A stretch of 64,000 bases of DNA from Polymorphobacter megasporae (GTDB taxonomy: Bacteria; Pseudomonadota; Alphaproteobacteria; Sphingomonadales; Sphingomonadaceae). Numbering within the stretch: position 1 is the first letter of the stretch; each line of letters starts with the position of its first letter. The notes under the pieces were generated by a model. The model was not told where the DNA came from and did not search any database. It was given only the letters and a program-made list of their open reading frames with translations. The stretch spans positions 2,418,001 to 2,482,000 of the forward strand of contig NZ_CP081848.1 in assembly GCF_018982885.2 (NCBI RefSeq), given 5' to 3'. Of this stretch, positions 42,664 through 54,444 are shown in pieces. Made by a program: the position numbers and the translations under genes.

Positions 42664-43341
42664 GTGAAGCCTATCCTGACCGCCGTCATTTCTGTCCTCG
42701 CCGGCTTTGCCGCACTCCCCGCCAACGCCGTAACCTACGACGCCAATGCGTCGTTTACAGCAACGTCGGCGACCTCGGGGCCCTTCACCTTTGGCAGCCT
42801 CAGCGGGGGTGTCTTCACCGCCTATCCGACCGGCGGCACCTGCCTGTTCGCGAACACGACGTGCCTGACCGCGGGCGACTATCTCGGCGTCTACCAGTCG
42901 AGCGATGGTGCCGCGCACCAGTCCGGCACCGCACTGATCCCGGCGACGGGCCTCGTGCTTCATCCCGGCGCCGCCGACCAGCTGTCGGTCATCATGTTCA
43001 CCGCGCCGAAGACCGCTATCTACACGATCAAGCTGGCCGCGTATCAGGCCGACGTCGACGCCCGCACGCAGACTGTCGGGCTGGTTTCGGGCACGTCGAC
43101 ATACACGGTCACGACCTTGTCGCCGTCGAACCCGAGCCTGTCGATATCGGGTAAGGCGCTGCTCACCGCCGGCCAGCAGGTCGGCGTGTTTGTCGGCAAC
43201 GACGGCCAGTATTTCTTCGACGCGACGGGCGTCGGCTTCAGCGCTTCGGTACCCGAGCCCGCCAGCTGGGCGCTGATGATCACCGGCTTCGGCATGGTCG
43301 GCGTCGCCGCGCGCCGTCGCACGACCGCCGTCGCCGCCTGA
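42664..43341 (+). CDS. PEPxxWA-CTERM sorting domain protein, sigma-54 linked
   Basis: 225 residues from GTG at 42664 (ribosome site TGAGGAC); the frame is open further upstream but the signal peptide begins here (VKPILTAVISVLAGFAALPA). The body is beta-rich with two nearby cysteines (TCLFANTTCLTAG). The C-terminal sorting signal is VPEPASWALMITGFGMVGVA followed by ARRRT. Expected to be exported and processed by an exosortase not in this window. A hairpin at 43349-43373 serves as the shared end with the convergent TonB receptor gene. Confidence 0.92.
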   Translation: MKPILTAVISVLAGFAALPANAVTYDANASFTATSATSGPFTFGSLSGGVFTAYPTGGTCLFANTTCLTAGDYLGVYQSSDGAAHQSGTALIPATGLVLHPGAADQLSVIMFTAPKTAIYTIKLAAYQADVDARTQTVGLVSGTSTYTVTTLSPSNPSLSISGKALLTAGQQVGVFVGNDGQYFFDATGVGFSASVPEPASWALMITGFGMVGVAARRRTTAVAA

Positions 43342-43348
43342 TCAGACT

Positions 43349-43373
43349 CCCGCCGCCTCAACCGGGCGGCGGG
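43349..43373. terminator. Bidirectional hairpin between convergent genes
   Basis: CCCGCCGCC ... GGCGGCGGG, a 9-bp perfect stem with a 7-nt loop. It covers the end of the minus-strand receptor gene and lies 8 bases after the PEP-CTERM stop. Confidence 0.6.
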
Positions 43374-45910
43374 ACCCGTCTCGGTGGCGGCGTGAAGAAC
43401 AGCTTGCGGAAGCTGATCGTGAACGCGCGTCCGACCGGGTCGAGATACGCCGGCTGATACGCGAGCGGGGTCGCGCCCGTCGCGTCGCGGACCCGCACCC
43501 GCGCGTCGGAGATGTTGGTCAGCGCAAAGGTCAGCCGCGTGCCGCGCAACCACGGGTGATCCTTAACCACCCCTTGCATCTGCCCGATGTTCGCGAACAG
43601 GCGGAGGTTGGCGGTTGCGATCGGCGAGAAGGTCAGCCCGCCGTTCGGGTCGATCGCGCTCGCATCGACCCGCGTTCCCGAATGCCAGTTCCCCGATAGC
43701 CGCGCGCCGAGTCCGTCCTTCGAATAGCCCGCTTGGATATCGACGTCGTTGCGGGCCTGCCCGCCGCTCGTCCCCAATGCGCCGCCGTTGAGCAGGTCGA
43801 GCACCGGCACGCCGGGGCGGATAACGATGTCGTCGCGGAAATACCGGCTGTAATAGACTGCGAACTGGAGCCGTCCGCCGTTGGCCCCGCCGAAGCCACC
43901 GCCGCGCCCGCCGCCACCGCCGCCGCCGCCGCGACCCCCGCCGCCGGGTCCGCGCTCGCCCGGAGTCCCGCCGCCCGGCGGTCCGCCCCCCGGGCCGTCG
44001 CCGCCGCGGCGCAGCCCGGCGAACGGGTTGACCCGCGTCGACTTGAGCGGGATCGACAGGTTGAAACCGAGCCGCATCGTGTCTGTTGCCTCGTTGGCGA
44101 AGTTCACCGGGCGCGCGTCGATCTGGACGAGATCGCCGCTGGCATCGCGGATGAAGCGATCGGGAAACGCCGTCTCGATCGCCGCGCTCGTCGCCGGGAA
44201 GCCCGCGATCGCATTGTCGACCCGCGTCCGGACATAATTTGCGGTCAGCGTCAGGTCGGGCTTTTTCAGCGGCTTGAGATTCAATTCGAGTTTGGTCAAT
44301 TGGCGCTGGCTCGAGCGCAGCGCCGCTGTGCCGCCGGTAATTTGGGTGACGAACGCGGTCGTGCCGGTTACGGGATCGAATATCGTGACGTTGGGGGTGG
44401 TGACGACCGGTCCCTGGAGCTGCTGCGCCGACGGCGCGGCGTGGTCGGTAGTGTGGCTGGCGATGACCGTCAGCGCGTCGATCGGCTCCCAATTGAGGCC
44501 GTAGCCGACCGTCGTCAGCGTCCCGAAATCCGAAAGATATTGTGCCGCGAAATTCCCGTTGAGCGTCAGGTCGCCGATGAAGCCGCCAAAGCCCTCCTTG
44601 CGGCTCGTCACTGGCACGTCGAGGCTGACCTGCCCGCTGCCGATGTCGCGTTTGAAGTGCGTCGTCGTCACCGTCGACGAGCGATCAGATGTGCTGTCGA
44701 AGCCGCTCGCGCTGCCGAGGATCTTGACCGAGACGGTGGCCTTGCCGGCCGGCAGGTCGATCAGTGGCCCTGAGGCGAGCGCGTCGACGTTGCCGCTCGT
44801 CGAAAGACTGCGCGCGGTGTCGGCACCGCGCAGGAACACGAGGCCACCGAACGGCGCGAGCGGATCTCCGCCAGCGGTGACTCCGGTCTGGAAGGCGCTG
44901 GTGTCGGCCCCGCGGACCGTGTTGGTGCGCGTGTCAGTGCGGTCGAAGTTGCCGACGATCGACCAGTGCCAGCTCGTGCCATCGCCGTTCACCGTGCCAC
45001 CGGCATGGAGCTGCGACGTCTTCGTCTCGCCCGCCAGCGCACCGAGGCCGGTCGCATAACGCAGCACCTGCAAGCCGTCGGCGGGAGCGAAGATGCTCTC
45101 GGGCGGCACCGTCAGCAGGACGCTCGCGAGGCCGTTCTGGCCCTTGTTGTCGTCGAGCTCGGCGCGGAAGTTGGCAGTCGCCGAGATGCCGCCTTCGAAG
45201 ACATGATTGTAGACCGCGTTGAGCGAGCCGGTGTTGCTCGCCTGCGTCAGCGTACGAAACTGGGTCAGATCGGGAACCGGCGGCGACGACGCGATTGGAC
45301 CGCTGGTGGCCGCAACGATGCCGCGATCGGCCTCGGTCAGCGCGTCGCTGTGATTGTATTTGAGGTCGACGTTGAGGCGTCCGTTCTTCTGGATGCGCAG
45401 ATAGTCGGCCGATCCGCGTTCGTTCGCCGCGCCGCCCTCGGTCGCCGCGCCGCCGCCGGCCTCGATCGTCTTCGCGCGAAAGCGCTGACGGAGGACGATG
45501 TTGACCACGCGCTGGTCGGCCGGATAGCCGTATTTGAGCGCGACCTCCTCGGGCAGGATATCGACTCGAGCAATCGCCTCGGTCGGGATGTCCTTGATCT
45601 CGTTGAACCCCGATATGCGCCGCCCGTTGAGCAGGACGAGCGGCGCGCCGCCCGACCCGCGATCGGACCGCGTCTGCGGCGAGAGTTCGTCGAGCAGGTC
45701 GGAAATCGACGACACGCCATAGCTGCGGATGTCCGCCGGGCTGAGCTGAATCTCGGGCTTGATGTCGCCAAGCACCGCGCCGGGCTGATTGCGCGATGCG
45801 GTAACGACGATGTCGGGGTCTTCGGCAGGCGCCTCCTGGCCGAAGGCGACGGTGGCGACTGGTCCCGCCACCGCGACCGCTGCCAGAAATGTTGCCCAAC
45901 GCACCTGCAC
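43358..45910 (-). CDS. TonB-dependent receptor with Gly-rich low-complexity insert
   Basis: 850 residues from the GTG at 45910, where a signal peptide (WATFLAAVAVAGPVATVAFG) begins; the frame extends to 46183 but that part overlaps the glutathione peroxidase gene and is noise. PDIVVTASRNQ is the TonB box; the plug is STN-less with ISDLLDELSPQTRSD, APLVLLNGRRISGFNEIKDI and PEEVALKYGYPADQRVVNIV. Between barrel strands, at 43880-44010, is a run of about 45 residues almost all Gly, Pro and Arg. The C-terminus is FTISFRKLFFTPPPRRVPP. The tail beyond the last aromatic strand is proline-rich. Ligand unknown. Confidence 0.88.
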   Translation of the reverse strand: MQVRWATFLAAVAVAGPVATVAFGQEAPAEDPDIVVTASRNQPGAVLGDIKPEIQLSPADIRSYGVSSISDLLDELSPQTRSDRGSGGAPLVLLNGRRISGFNEIKDIPTEAIARVDILPEEVALKYGYPADQRVVNIVLRQRFRAKTIEAGGGAATEGGAANERGSADYLRIQKNGRLNVDLKYNHSDALTEADRGIVAATSGPIASSPPVPDLTQFRTLTQASNTGSLNAVYNHVFEGGISATANFRAELDDNKGQNGLASVLLTVPPESIFAPADGLQVLRYATGLGALAGETKTSQLHAGGTVNGDGTSWHWSIVGNFDRTDTRTNTVRGADTSAFQTGVTAGGDPLAPFGGLVFLRGADTARSLSTSGNVDALASGPLIDLPAGKATVSVKILGSASGFDSTSDRSSTVTTTHFKRDIGSGQVSLDVPVTSRKEGFGGFIGDLTLNGNFAAQYLSDFGTLTTVGYGLNWEPIDALTVIASHTTDHAAPSAQQLQGPVVTTPNVTIFDPVTGTTAFVTQITGGTAALRSSQRQLTKLELNLKPLKKPDLTLTANYVRTRVDNAIAGFPATSAAIETAFPDRFIRDASGDLVQIDARPVNFANEATDTMRLGFNLSIPLKSTRVNPFAGLRRGGDGPGGGPPGGGTPGERGPGGGGRGGGGGGGGRGGGFGGANGGRLQFAVYYSRYFRDDIVIRPGVPVLDLLNGGALGTSGGQARNDVDIQAGYSKDGLGARLSGNWHSGTRVDASAIDPNGGLTFSPIATANLRLFANIGQMQGVVKDHPWLRGTRLTFALTNISDARVRVRDATGATPLAYQPAYLDPVGRAFTISFRKLFFTPPPRRVPPPG

Positions 45911-45953
45911 GACGGCCTTACGACACGATTGCGGCGTATCCCCCAAGCGAAAT

Positions 45954-46442
45954 CTAGCGTGTCTGCAGCAACCGCTCGATGTCGACGCGGAGTGCCTCGG
46001 GTTTCGTCGTCGGAGCAAAGCGGGCGACGACGGCGCCGCTGCGGTCGACGAGGAACTTGGTGAAGTTCCACTTGATCGCCTCGCTGCCGAGCAACCCCTT
46101 CGCCGCGTGCTTGAGATAGGCGAATAGCGGGTGGGTGCCGGGGCCGTTGACGTCGACCTTGGCGAACATCGGGAAGGCGACATCGTAGGTCAGGCTGCAG
46201 AAATTGGCGATCTCGGCGGCGTCGCCCGGCTCCTGTCCGCCGAACTGGTTGCACGGGAAGCCGAGGACGGCGAGGCCGCGCGGCCCGAACTCCTCGTGGA
46301 GCGCCTCGAGCCCGGTGTATTGCGGGGTAAAACCGCACTTGCTCGCGGTATTGACGATCAGCCGGACCTGCCCGGCATAAGTGCCGAGCGACACCGCTTC
46401 TCCGGTGATCGCCGTCGCGCTGAATTCGTCGATTTCGGCCAT
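45954..46442 (-). CDS. Glutathione peroxidase (Cys type)
   Basis: 162 residues from the ATG at 46442, with GGAGG six bases upstream; an upstream extension to 46595 lacks homology. Active-site NTASKCGFTPQYTGLEALHE with cysteine in place of selenocysteine, LAVLGFPCNQFGGQEPG with the conserved glutamine, and IKWNFTKFLVDRSG with the tryptophan/asparagine pair. Thioredoxin-dependent peroxide reduction is usual for Cys-type bacterial members. Divergent from the ada-like gene, so both oxidative and alkylation defence genes share this region. Confidence 0.95.
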   Translation of the reverse strand: MAEIDEFSATAITGEAVSLGTYAGQVRLIVNTASKCGFTPQYTGLEALHEEFGPRGLAVLGFPCNQFGGQEPGDAAEIANFCSLTYDVAFPMFAKVDVNGPGTHPLFAYLKHAAKGLLGSEAIKWNFTKFLVDRSGAVVARFAPTTKPEALRVDIERLLQTR

Positions 46443-46552
46443 TTCGGCCTCCCCAATGTTCCCCCGCAGGCTGGCACCGAACACGCGACCGCGCAACGGT
46501 GACGTCCGAAAACCGCCAGACTCGGCGCGGGAACGCGGGTAGATCGGTCGGC

Positions 46553-47632
46553 ATGACGATCGCTCCCCTCGACCCCGACGCGTGCTATGCCGCAATCGTG
46601 TCGCGCGACCCCGCCGTGGATGGCAGCTTCTTCAGCTGCGTCGCGACGACCCGGATCTTCTGCCGCCCGGTCTGCCCGGCCCGCACGCCGTTGCCCAAAA
46701 ATGTAATCTTCGTCCGCACTACGGCGGAAGCAGTTACGGCGGGATATCGCGCATGCAAGCGCTGCCGTCCCGACGCTGCTCCCGGCAGCGCGGCATGGGA
46801 CGGCACCGCCGCGAGCGTCCACCGTGCGCTCGCGCTGATCGATGCGGGCGGGCTCGACGAGACGAAAGTCGACGTTCTTGGTAACCGGCTCGGGCTCGGC
46901 GAGCGGCAGGTGCGCCGACTATTCGGCAAGCACCTCGGCGCGCCGCCGGTCGCGGTCGCGCAGGCCAAGCGTCTCGCCGCCGCGAACGAGTTGATCGCTG
47001 GCACGCTGCCGCTGGCGCAGGTCGCGCTCGCGGCGGGGTTCGGCAGCGTCCGCCGCTTCAACGAACTCTACCGTGCCGTCCATGGCGAAACCCCCGCCGC
47101 GTATCGCGCCCGCCACAAAGGAACCGCCATGCACCTGACCCTGTCGCGCTACACCTCACCGGTGGGCGAAATCCTGCTGGTCACTGAAGGCAGCACCCTC
47201 CGCGCGCTCGACTTCGGCGATTACGAGGCACGGATGACGACGCTGCTGAGCCGCCACTACGGCGCGGTAGCCCTTGTCGAAGGCGATGCCCCCGCGGCCG
47301 TTACCGCAGCGCTCGATGCCTATTTCGCCGGGGACGCGACCGCGCTCGATGCGCTGCCGGTGGCGACCGGCGGGAGCGAATTCCAGCGGTCGGTGTGGGC
47401 GGCGTTGCGCGCGATCCCGGCGGGAACGACGACCGGCTATGGCGCGCTTGCGGCGGTGCTCGGCAAGCCCGGGGCAGCGCGCGCGGTCGGGCTGGCGAAC
47501 GGCGCGAACCCAATCGGCATCGTCGTGCCGTGCCACCGCGTCATCGGCGCGAACGGCGCGTTGACCGGCTATGCCGGGGGCGTCGCGCGCAAGGAATGGC
47601 TATTAAGGCACGAAGGCGCGATCACGGGCTGA
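46553..47632 (+). CDS. ada: Ada: bifunctional DNA alkylation repair regulator / methyltransferase
   Basis: 359 residues from the ATG at 46553; an earlier in-frame start at 46499 adds 18 residues with no homology. N-terminal Ada zinc domain (FFSCVATTRIFCRPVCPART and YRACKRC) with four zinc cysteines, the first of which accepts methyl from phosphotriesters. Next comes an AraC-type HTH (LGLGERQVRRLFGKHLGAPP, AQVALAAGFGSVRRFNELYR) and the C-terminal O6-methylguanine methyltransferase domain with VVPCHRVIGANGALTGYAGG. All active residues are present. Its 3' end overlaps the convergent M15 peptidase gene by 11 nt. Confidence 0.95.
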   Translation: MTIAPLDPDACYAAIVSRDPAVDGSFFSCVATTRIFCRPVCPARTPLPKNVIFVRTTAEAVTAGYRACKRCRPDAAPGSAAWDGTAASVHRALALIDAGGLDETKVDVLGNRLGLGERQVRRLFGKHLGAPPVAVAQAKRLAAANELIAGTLPLAQVALAAGFGSVRRFNELYRAVHGETPAAYRARHKGTAMHLTLSRYTSPVGEILLVTEGSTLRALDFGDYEARMTTLLSRHYGAVALVEGDAPAAVTAALDAYFAGDATALDALPVATGGSEFQRSVWAALRAIPAGTTTGYGALAAVLGKPGAARAVGLANGANPIGIVVPCHRVIGANGALTGYAGGVARKEWLLRHEGAITG

Positions 47633-48182
47633 ACGTGCCGCTGTCCTTCCATTTCAGCAGCAATTCCTGCGATACCTCGAAGTGCATCGAATCTTCGGTC
47701 GGGAACGCCGCGCCCCAGATCCACTGATGCGCGTTGAAGAACTTGGCGAGGATGCCGAGGCCACGGAAGACCTTGTTGTCGCCCTGGATGTCGATCTTGC
47801 CGTCGAGCAGGAAGTCGATCGCGGTGCCCCAGCTATGGCTCGACGGCGGCGGCACGTTCTTGCCGCCGATATGGCGGAAGCGGCAGCACAGCATGCCGTT
47901 GCTCGTCAGCAGTGCGTACAGGTCAGGGGCGGCCGCCTTGACGTCGGTGAACACCGCAGTGAGGCTGTCGAGCGCGGGGATCAGCCCGGTCGCTTTGAAC
48001 GGCCCGACGTTCTTGGTCGCGATCAATTTCTTGAACGTCGGGTTGTTCGGCGGCTGGCAGTCGCCGGTGAAACTATCGCGCGGCATGCCGAGCAACTGCT
48101 CGAGGAACCCCGCCGATGGCGCGTGAATACCCTGGTTGACTCCGCCCGCCGCCGGCTTCGGAATCAGTTCGAGATAATCCAT
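47622..48182 (-). CDS. M15-family D-Ala-D-Ala carboxypeptidase-like protein
   Basis: 186 residues. The M15 metallopeptidase signature is visible as SHSWGTAIDFLLDGKID (His-x6-Asp zinc ligands) and WIWGAAFPTEDSMHFEVSQE (Glu and third His). No signal peptide is seen, and the N-terminus is unlike classic VanY proteins, so a phage endolysin-like or self-acting cell-wall enzyme is possible. Encoded convergently with ada. Activity on peptidoglycan is inferred from the family. Confidence 0.82.
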   Translation of the reverse strand: MDYLELIPKPAAGGVNQGIHAPSAGFLEQLLGMPRDSFTGDCQPPNNPTFKKLIATKNVGPFKATGLIPALDSLTAVFTDVKAAAPDLYALLTSNGMLCCRFRHIGGKNVPPPSSHSWGTAIDFLLDGKIDIQGDNKVFRGLGILAKFFNAHQWIWGAAFPTEDSMHFEVSQELLLKWKDSGTFSP

Positions 48183-48273
48183 GTGGCACCCCCCAATGCG
48201 TGCCTAGAGGATTATGCAAGACGGGAGGCGAGTCAAGATCCTCCGTTACTTGACCTCTGGAAGGAGAGGGGAA

Positions 48274-50298
<2,025 letters not shown>

Positions 50299-50499
50299 GC
50301 GAGCTCCCTGTTGATCTTGTTCAACCGGGGACGGGGGGCGACGTCAAGGAATTGCGTCGTTGCGCCCCTGCGAGCCGCGGGCGGGCAAGCGCCGGCCCGA
50401 GGCCCAAACAGCGCGCAAGCGACTCATTACGCCTTTGACTCGCTTCCACCGTCTGCATTAGGATATTGTTAATACTATCTGTTGTCTTGGCGATAATTG

Positions 50500-52020
50500 A
50501 TGGGCGGGGCGATGGGGAAGATACCGGGGCCGGAATACTTCCTGAGCGCCGCGCTCGCTGCCGCCGTCGCGGTTGGTCTGGCCGGCGCGTTTATCGGCTT
50601 GAACGTGAGCAGCCTGTGGGCCGACGAGCTGTTCACTTTCTGGGTTGTCGGCGACGACCACAGCGCCGCCGCAGCACTCGCCCGCGCCCAAAGCGATATT
50701 CATCCGCCGCTCTATTACATGAGCGCGTTTTTGGTCACCGAGATATTCGGGCGCTCGCCGGTTGTCCTTCGGGCATTCAGCGCAATACTCGGCGTCACCG
50801 CGATTCCCTTATTCTATTATGTCACCCGGAAGACCTACTCGATACCTGCGCGACTGGTCGCGATGACGATAGCGGTGTCGTCGTGGTTCTGGGTCAACCA
50901 GACCCAGAATGCGCGTTCGTACGGCCTCTGCCTGCTGATCGCCACTGCGGTTTACGGTGCTGCGCTCGCTCTCGTGGCGCGCGAGCGCGACGGGCGGCCC
51001 GTCGGCTGGACGCTGGCGGCATTGGTGCTGTCGATGGCGTTAGGGTCTTGCGTTCACCCGTATATGTTGTTCGTCGCCCTCGCGACGCTCGCTTCATTAT
51101 TCGTGCTGTGTGCCCGGCTGCGCTGGGTGTTCGTCCTGATCGGCGGGTCGATCACGGCTGCTTGGTTTGCCTATATCCACTTCGTCATTCGTGCGCATAC
51201 GGTGTTCTCGCTCGAACACAGCTGGATCGGCAACACCACGGGCTGGTACCGGGACGAATTGCGGACGAGCTGGCAGGCCTCGCTTTCGAACAAGCCGATG
51301 ATTGCGATCGTGCTCGTCTGCGTCGCCAGCGCCGCGGCGGTCATCATGCGCGATCGTTCCCGGCGTCAGCCCGTGACGATCGACGGGCGATACCTGTGCC
51401 TGCTGGTGGTCCCCTTGGTCGTCATCGCTGGAATTTCGAGTTCGATGATCCTGACACCGAACTTTACCTCGCGTAATTTGCTCGTCTGCTCGCCATTCAT
51501 CTGGGGAGCGGAAGCGTTCTTGTTCGACCTCGGTGTTGCGCGGCTTGGCACCGTCGGCCGCATCGCGGCATCGATCGTGGTCGCAGTCCTCGCCCTCGTC
51601 TCGATCGGGGGCGTCAGGGCGCGCTCCGTGCCGGTTCGCACACCGTTCCGCGAAAGCGCGCGCTGGATCGACTCGCAACCTGGCTGCCGGGGCCAGGCGA
51701 TCGCGTATGTAATTACCGACGGCGTCTATAATAGCCCCGTCGACGCCGAGCGTCACGGCGCCTTTGAGTATGGCTATTACCTCCAGGATGTCGGCCTCGT
51801 CCCGCTCTACCTCAAAGATGCGATCGCCGGGCGTGCCGTCCTCAATCCGTCGTGCCGGGTCGTGGCGTGGGGTGCGCATTACCTGAACGATAGCCACACT
51901 GCCGAAGCCGTCCGCGCCGGGCTGGTGAAGTCGCTTCACCGGAAGATCGTATTATTGACGCTTTCTCTTCCCGGGCGGAAGGACGGCGGCGGAGCGGCGT
52001 ATATCTTCCTCACGCCGTAG
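50500..52020 (+). CDS. GT39/ArnT-like polytopic glycosyltransferase (C-type GT)
   Basis: 506 residues with about 10-12 TM helices. The first periplasmic loop has WADELFTFWVVG, the acidic Asp-Glu pair of GT-C enzymes, followed by DIHPPLYYMSAFLVTEIFGR, as in PMT/ArnT-like transferases using polyprenyl-phosphate sugars. A C-terminal soluble part (from about residue 400) is present. The start is uncertain: TTG 50497, ATG 50500 or ATG 50512; none has a strong ribosome site. It lies between pccA and pccB on the opposite strand, so it has no operon partners. Acceptor unknown. Confidence 0.82.
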   Translation: MGGAMGKIPGPEYFLSAALAAAVAVGLAGAFIGLNVSSLWADELFTFWVVGDDHSAAAALARAQSDIHPPLYYMSAFLVTEIFGRSPVVLRAFSAILGVTAIPLFYYVTRKTYSIPARLVAMTIAVSSWFWVNQTQNARSYGLCLLIATAVYGAALALVARERDGRPVGWTLAALVLSMALGSCVHPYMLFVALATLASLFVLCARLRWVFVLIGGSITAAWFAYIHFVIRAHTVFSLEHSWIGNTTGWYRDELRTSWQASLSNKPMIAIVLVCVASAAAVIMRDRSRRQPVTIDGRYLCLLVVPLVVIAGISSSMILTPNFTSRNLLVCSPFIWGAEAFLFDLGVARLGTVGRIAASIVVAVLALVSIGGVRARSVPVRTPFRESARWIDSQPGCRGQAIAYVITDGVYNSPVDAERHGAFEYGYYLQDVGLVPLYLKDAIAGRAVLNPSCRVVAWGAHYLNDSHTAEAVRAGLVKSLHRKIVLLTLSLPGRKDGGGAAYIFLTP

Positions 52021-52198
52021 CGCGTCGTTCCGGCGAGCTTCACAATTAGCAGTCAGCTTGGTGGGCGATGGAGAGGTGCAACGCGCCTTCCCGTCTCAGT
52101 CGCAACCAGTCTGCGGGGCTGCATCGGTCGATCGGCACTGGTCGTTGCCTCGATACCTCGCTGGTACGAGAGCGTGATCTGTCGCCTGCTGCTGCGCT

Positions 52199-53725
52199 CT
52201 ACAGTGGAATATTATCGTGCTTCTTCCACGGGTTTTCGAGCTTCTTCGTCTTCAGCTTGCGCAACCCCAACGCGATCCGCCGACGGGTCGAATGCGGCAT
52301 GATGACCTCGTCGATGAAGCCCATGCTCGCCGCGACGAATGGGTTGGCGAAGCGGGCTTCATACTCGGCGGTGCGTTCGGCGATCTCGTCCTTCGACTTG
52401 CCGCGGAAGATGATCTCGACTGCGCCCTTCGCGCCCATCACCGCGATTTCGGCGGTCGGCCATGCGTAGTTGAGGTCCCCGCGGAGGTGCTTCGACGCCA
52501 TGACGTCGTACGCCCCGCCATACGCCTTGCGGGTGATGACGGTGATCTTGGGGACGGTCGCTTCGGCATAGGCGAACAGCAGTTTGGCACCGTTCTTGAT
52601 GATGCCGTTATGCTCCTGCGCGACGCCGGGGAGGAAGCCGGGGACGTCGACGAAGGTGACCAGCGGGATATTGAACGCGTCGCAGAAGCGGACGAAGCGC
52701 CCGGCCTTCTTCGACGCGGCGATGTCGAGGCAGCCCGCCAGCACGGTCGGCTGATTCGCCACGATGCCGACGGTCGACCCTTCGATCCGGGCGAGGCCGA
52801 TGATGATGTTTGCGGCGTGCGCGGGCTGGAGCTCGAAGAATTCGCCCTCGTCGGCGACCTTCCGGATCAATTCGTGCATGTCGTACGGCTGCGCGGCGGA
52901 CGCCGGGACGAGCGTGTCTAGGCTCGGCTCGATCCGGTCGGGGTCGTCGGCTGAGGGGCGAAACGGGACGCCGCTGCGGTTGTCGAGCGGGAGGTAGTCG
53001 AAGAAGGTCCGGGTGCGGAGCAGCGCCTCGACGTCGTCCTCGAGCGCAAGATCGGCGACCCCCGAGCGCGTCGTGTGCGTCACCGCGCCGCCCAATTCCT
53101 CCTGCGTCACGACTTCGTTGGTCACCGTCTTGACCACGTCGGGCCCGGTGACGAACATGTAGCTCGAGTCCTTCACCATGAAGATGAAGTCGGTCATCGC
53201 CGGGCTGTAGACCGCGCCGCCCGCGCACGGCCCCATGATCAGGCTGATCTGCGGGATGACGCCCGACGCCAGAACGTTGCGTTGGAACACCTCGGCATAG
53301 CCGCCGAGGCTGGCAACGCCCTCCTGGATGCGCGCGCCGCCTGAGTCGTTGAGTCCGATCACCGGCGCACCGACCTTCATCGCCATGTCCATGATCTTGC
53401 AGATCTTCTGCGCATGGCGCTCGGACAGGCTGCCGCCGAAGACGGTGAAGTCCTGGCTGAAGACGAACACCAGCCGCCCGCTGATCGTTCCGCTGCCGGT
53501 GACGACGCCATCGCCGGGAATCTTTTGCTTCTCCATGCCGAAGTCGGTGCTGTTGTGCTCGACGTACATGTCGAGTTCCTCGAAGCTGCCGGGGTCGAGC
53601 AGGATGTCGAGCCGTTCGCGCGCGGTCAGGCGGCCCTTGGCGTGCTGCGCCGCGACCCGCGCCGGACCGCCGCCCGCGCGCGCCGCATCGCGCCGCCGTT
53701 CGAGTTCGACCAGGGCTTTCAGCAT
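52199..53725 (-). CDS. pccB: Propionyl-CoA carboxylase beta subunit (carboxyltransferase)
   Basis: 508 residues, standard length. Carboxyltransferase domains with [60 protein letters not shown] and [20 protein letters not shown] in the N-terminal half and [20 protein letters not shown] with [20 protein letters not shown] in the second, the typical acyl-CoA and biotin pockets. It starts inside the 3' end of the ATP12 gene (7-nt overlap), so it is the last gene of that operon. Confidence 0.96.
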   Translation of the reverse strand: MLKALVELERRRDAARAGGGPARVAAQHAKGRLTARERLDILLDPGSFEELDMYVEHNSTDFGMEKQKIPGDGVVTGSGTISGRLVFVFSQDFTVFGGSLSERHAQKICKIMDMAMKVGAPVIGLNDSGGARIQEGVASLGGYAEVFQRNVLASGVIPQISLIMGPCAGGAVYSPAMTDFIFMVKDSSYMFVTGPDVVKTVTNEVVTQEELGGAVTHTTRSGVADLALEDDVEALLRTRTFFDYLPLDNRSGVPFRPSADDPDRIEPSLDTLVPASAAQPYDMHELIRKVADEGEFFELQPAHAANIIIGLARIEGSTVGIVANQPTVLAGCLDIAASKKAGRFVRFCDAFNIPLVTFVDVPGFLPGVAQEHNGIIKNGAKLLFAYAEATVPKITVITRKAYGGAYDVMASKHLRGDLNYAWPTAEIAVMGAKGAVEIIFRGKSKDEIAERTAEYEARFANPFVAASMGFIDEVIMPHSTRRRIALGLRKLKTKKLENPWKKHDNIPL

Positions 53726-54444
53726 GTTGCTCCCTCTTGCATGGTCACCGGCTGTTCGATCAGGTTAAGAAAATCGACCGCAGTGTCGACCGCCGCACGC
53801 CGCGCCGCAAGGCTCGCGGCGGCGAGCGGGTCGATGCCCCATTTTTCGGCCTGCCACAGCTCGTCGAGCTGCCCGGCGGCGAAGGCTTCGGCGGCGGTGA
53901 GGTGGTGCTCGCTGACCGCAAGCCCGATCAGCGCCGACCCGCAGATCGTCACGATCGGATGGAGCGCCGCGAGTCGAAACGCGTCGAGCGCGGCGAACGC
54001 GGCACCGATCCGCGCCATCGTCGCGGGCGGCTGGAGGGTGTGGATGATCCCCGACGTCACGGTGAAGCCGACATCGTAACGCGCCGCCGCCCACGCGAGC
54101 AGGGGGTCCCAAACCGCCGCCTGCCGGGCGACAAGCGGCGGCGGCTCGTCGGCGCGGTAGCAGAGGAGTTCGGTCTCGGCGAAGCGCGCAAGGTCGGCGG
54201 CAAAGGCGGTCCGGTCGGGGGCGACGCGGTCAATCGCGGCATAAGCGAAGCCGGTCAGCGGCATCTGGCGCGGGTCGAGAACCTCGCCTTGCGCGGCCCA
54301 TTCAGCGGCGGCGGCGGCGGCAAGCGCAGGGGTCGGCACGACGAATGCGGCCTTCGCCGGGGTACGGATCGCACGGCCATCGAGCGCGACGGTCCAGCCG
54401 CCGTCGAGCGCCTGCGCGCTTGCCGTGGTATAGAAGCGCTTCAT
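53719..54444 (-). CDS. ATP12 family chaperone (F1-ATPase assembly)
   Basis: 241 residues matching ATP12, the chaperone for the F1 alpha subunit: [49 protein letters not shown], and C-terminal [17 protein letters not shown] with the conserved tryptophan-glutamate motif. Its ATG overlaps the HAD gene stop by 4 nt (ATGA) and its own end overlaps pccB by 7 nt. Typical alphaproteobacterial operon neighbour. Cytoplasmic. Confidence 0.93.
   Translation of the reverse strand: MKRFYTTASAQALDGGWTVALDGRAIRTPAKAAFVVPTPALAAAAAAEWAAQGEVLDPRQMPLTGFAYAAIDRVAPDRTAFAADLARFAETELLCYRADEPPPLVARQAAVWDPLLAWAAARYDVGFTVTSGIIHTLQPPATMARIGAAFAALDAFRLAALHPIVTICGSALIGLAVSEHHLTAAEAFAAGQLDELWQAEKWGIDPLAAASLAARRAAVDTAVDFLNLIEQPVTMQEGATC

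Noticed and set aside
45911-46183. N-terminal extension of the Gly-rich TonB receptor
   Set aside because: Ser/Arg-rich noise overlapping the glutathione peroxidase gene; the signal peptide begins at the GTG at 45910.
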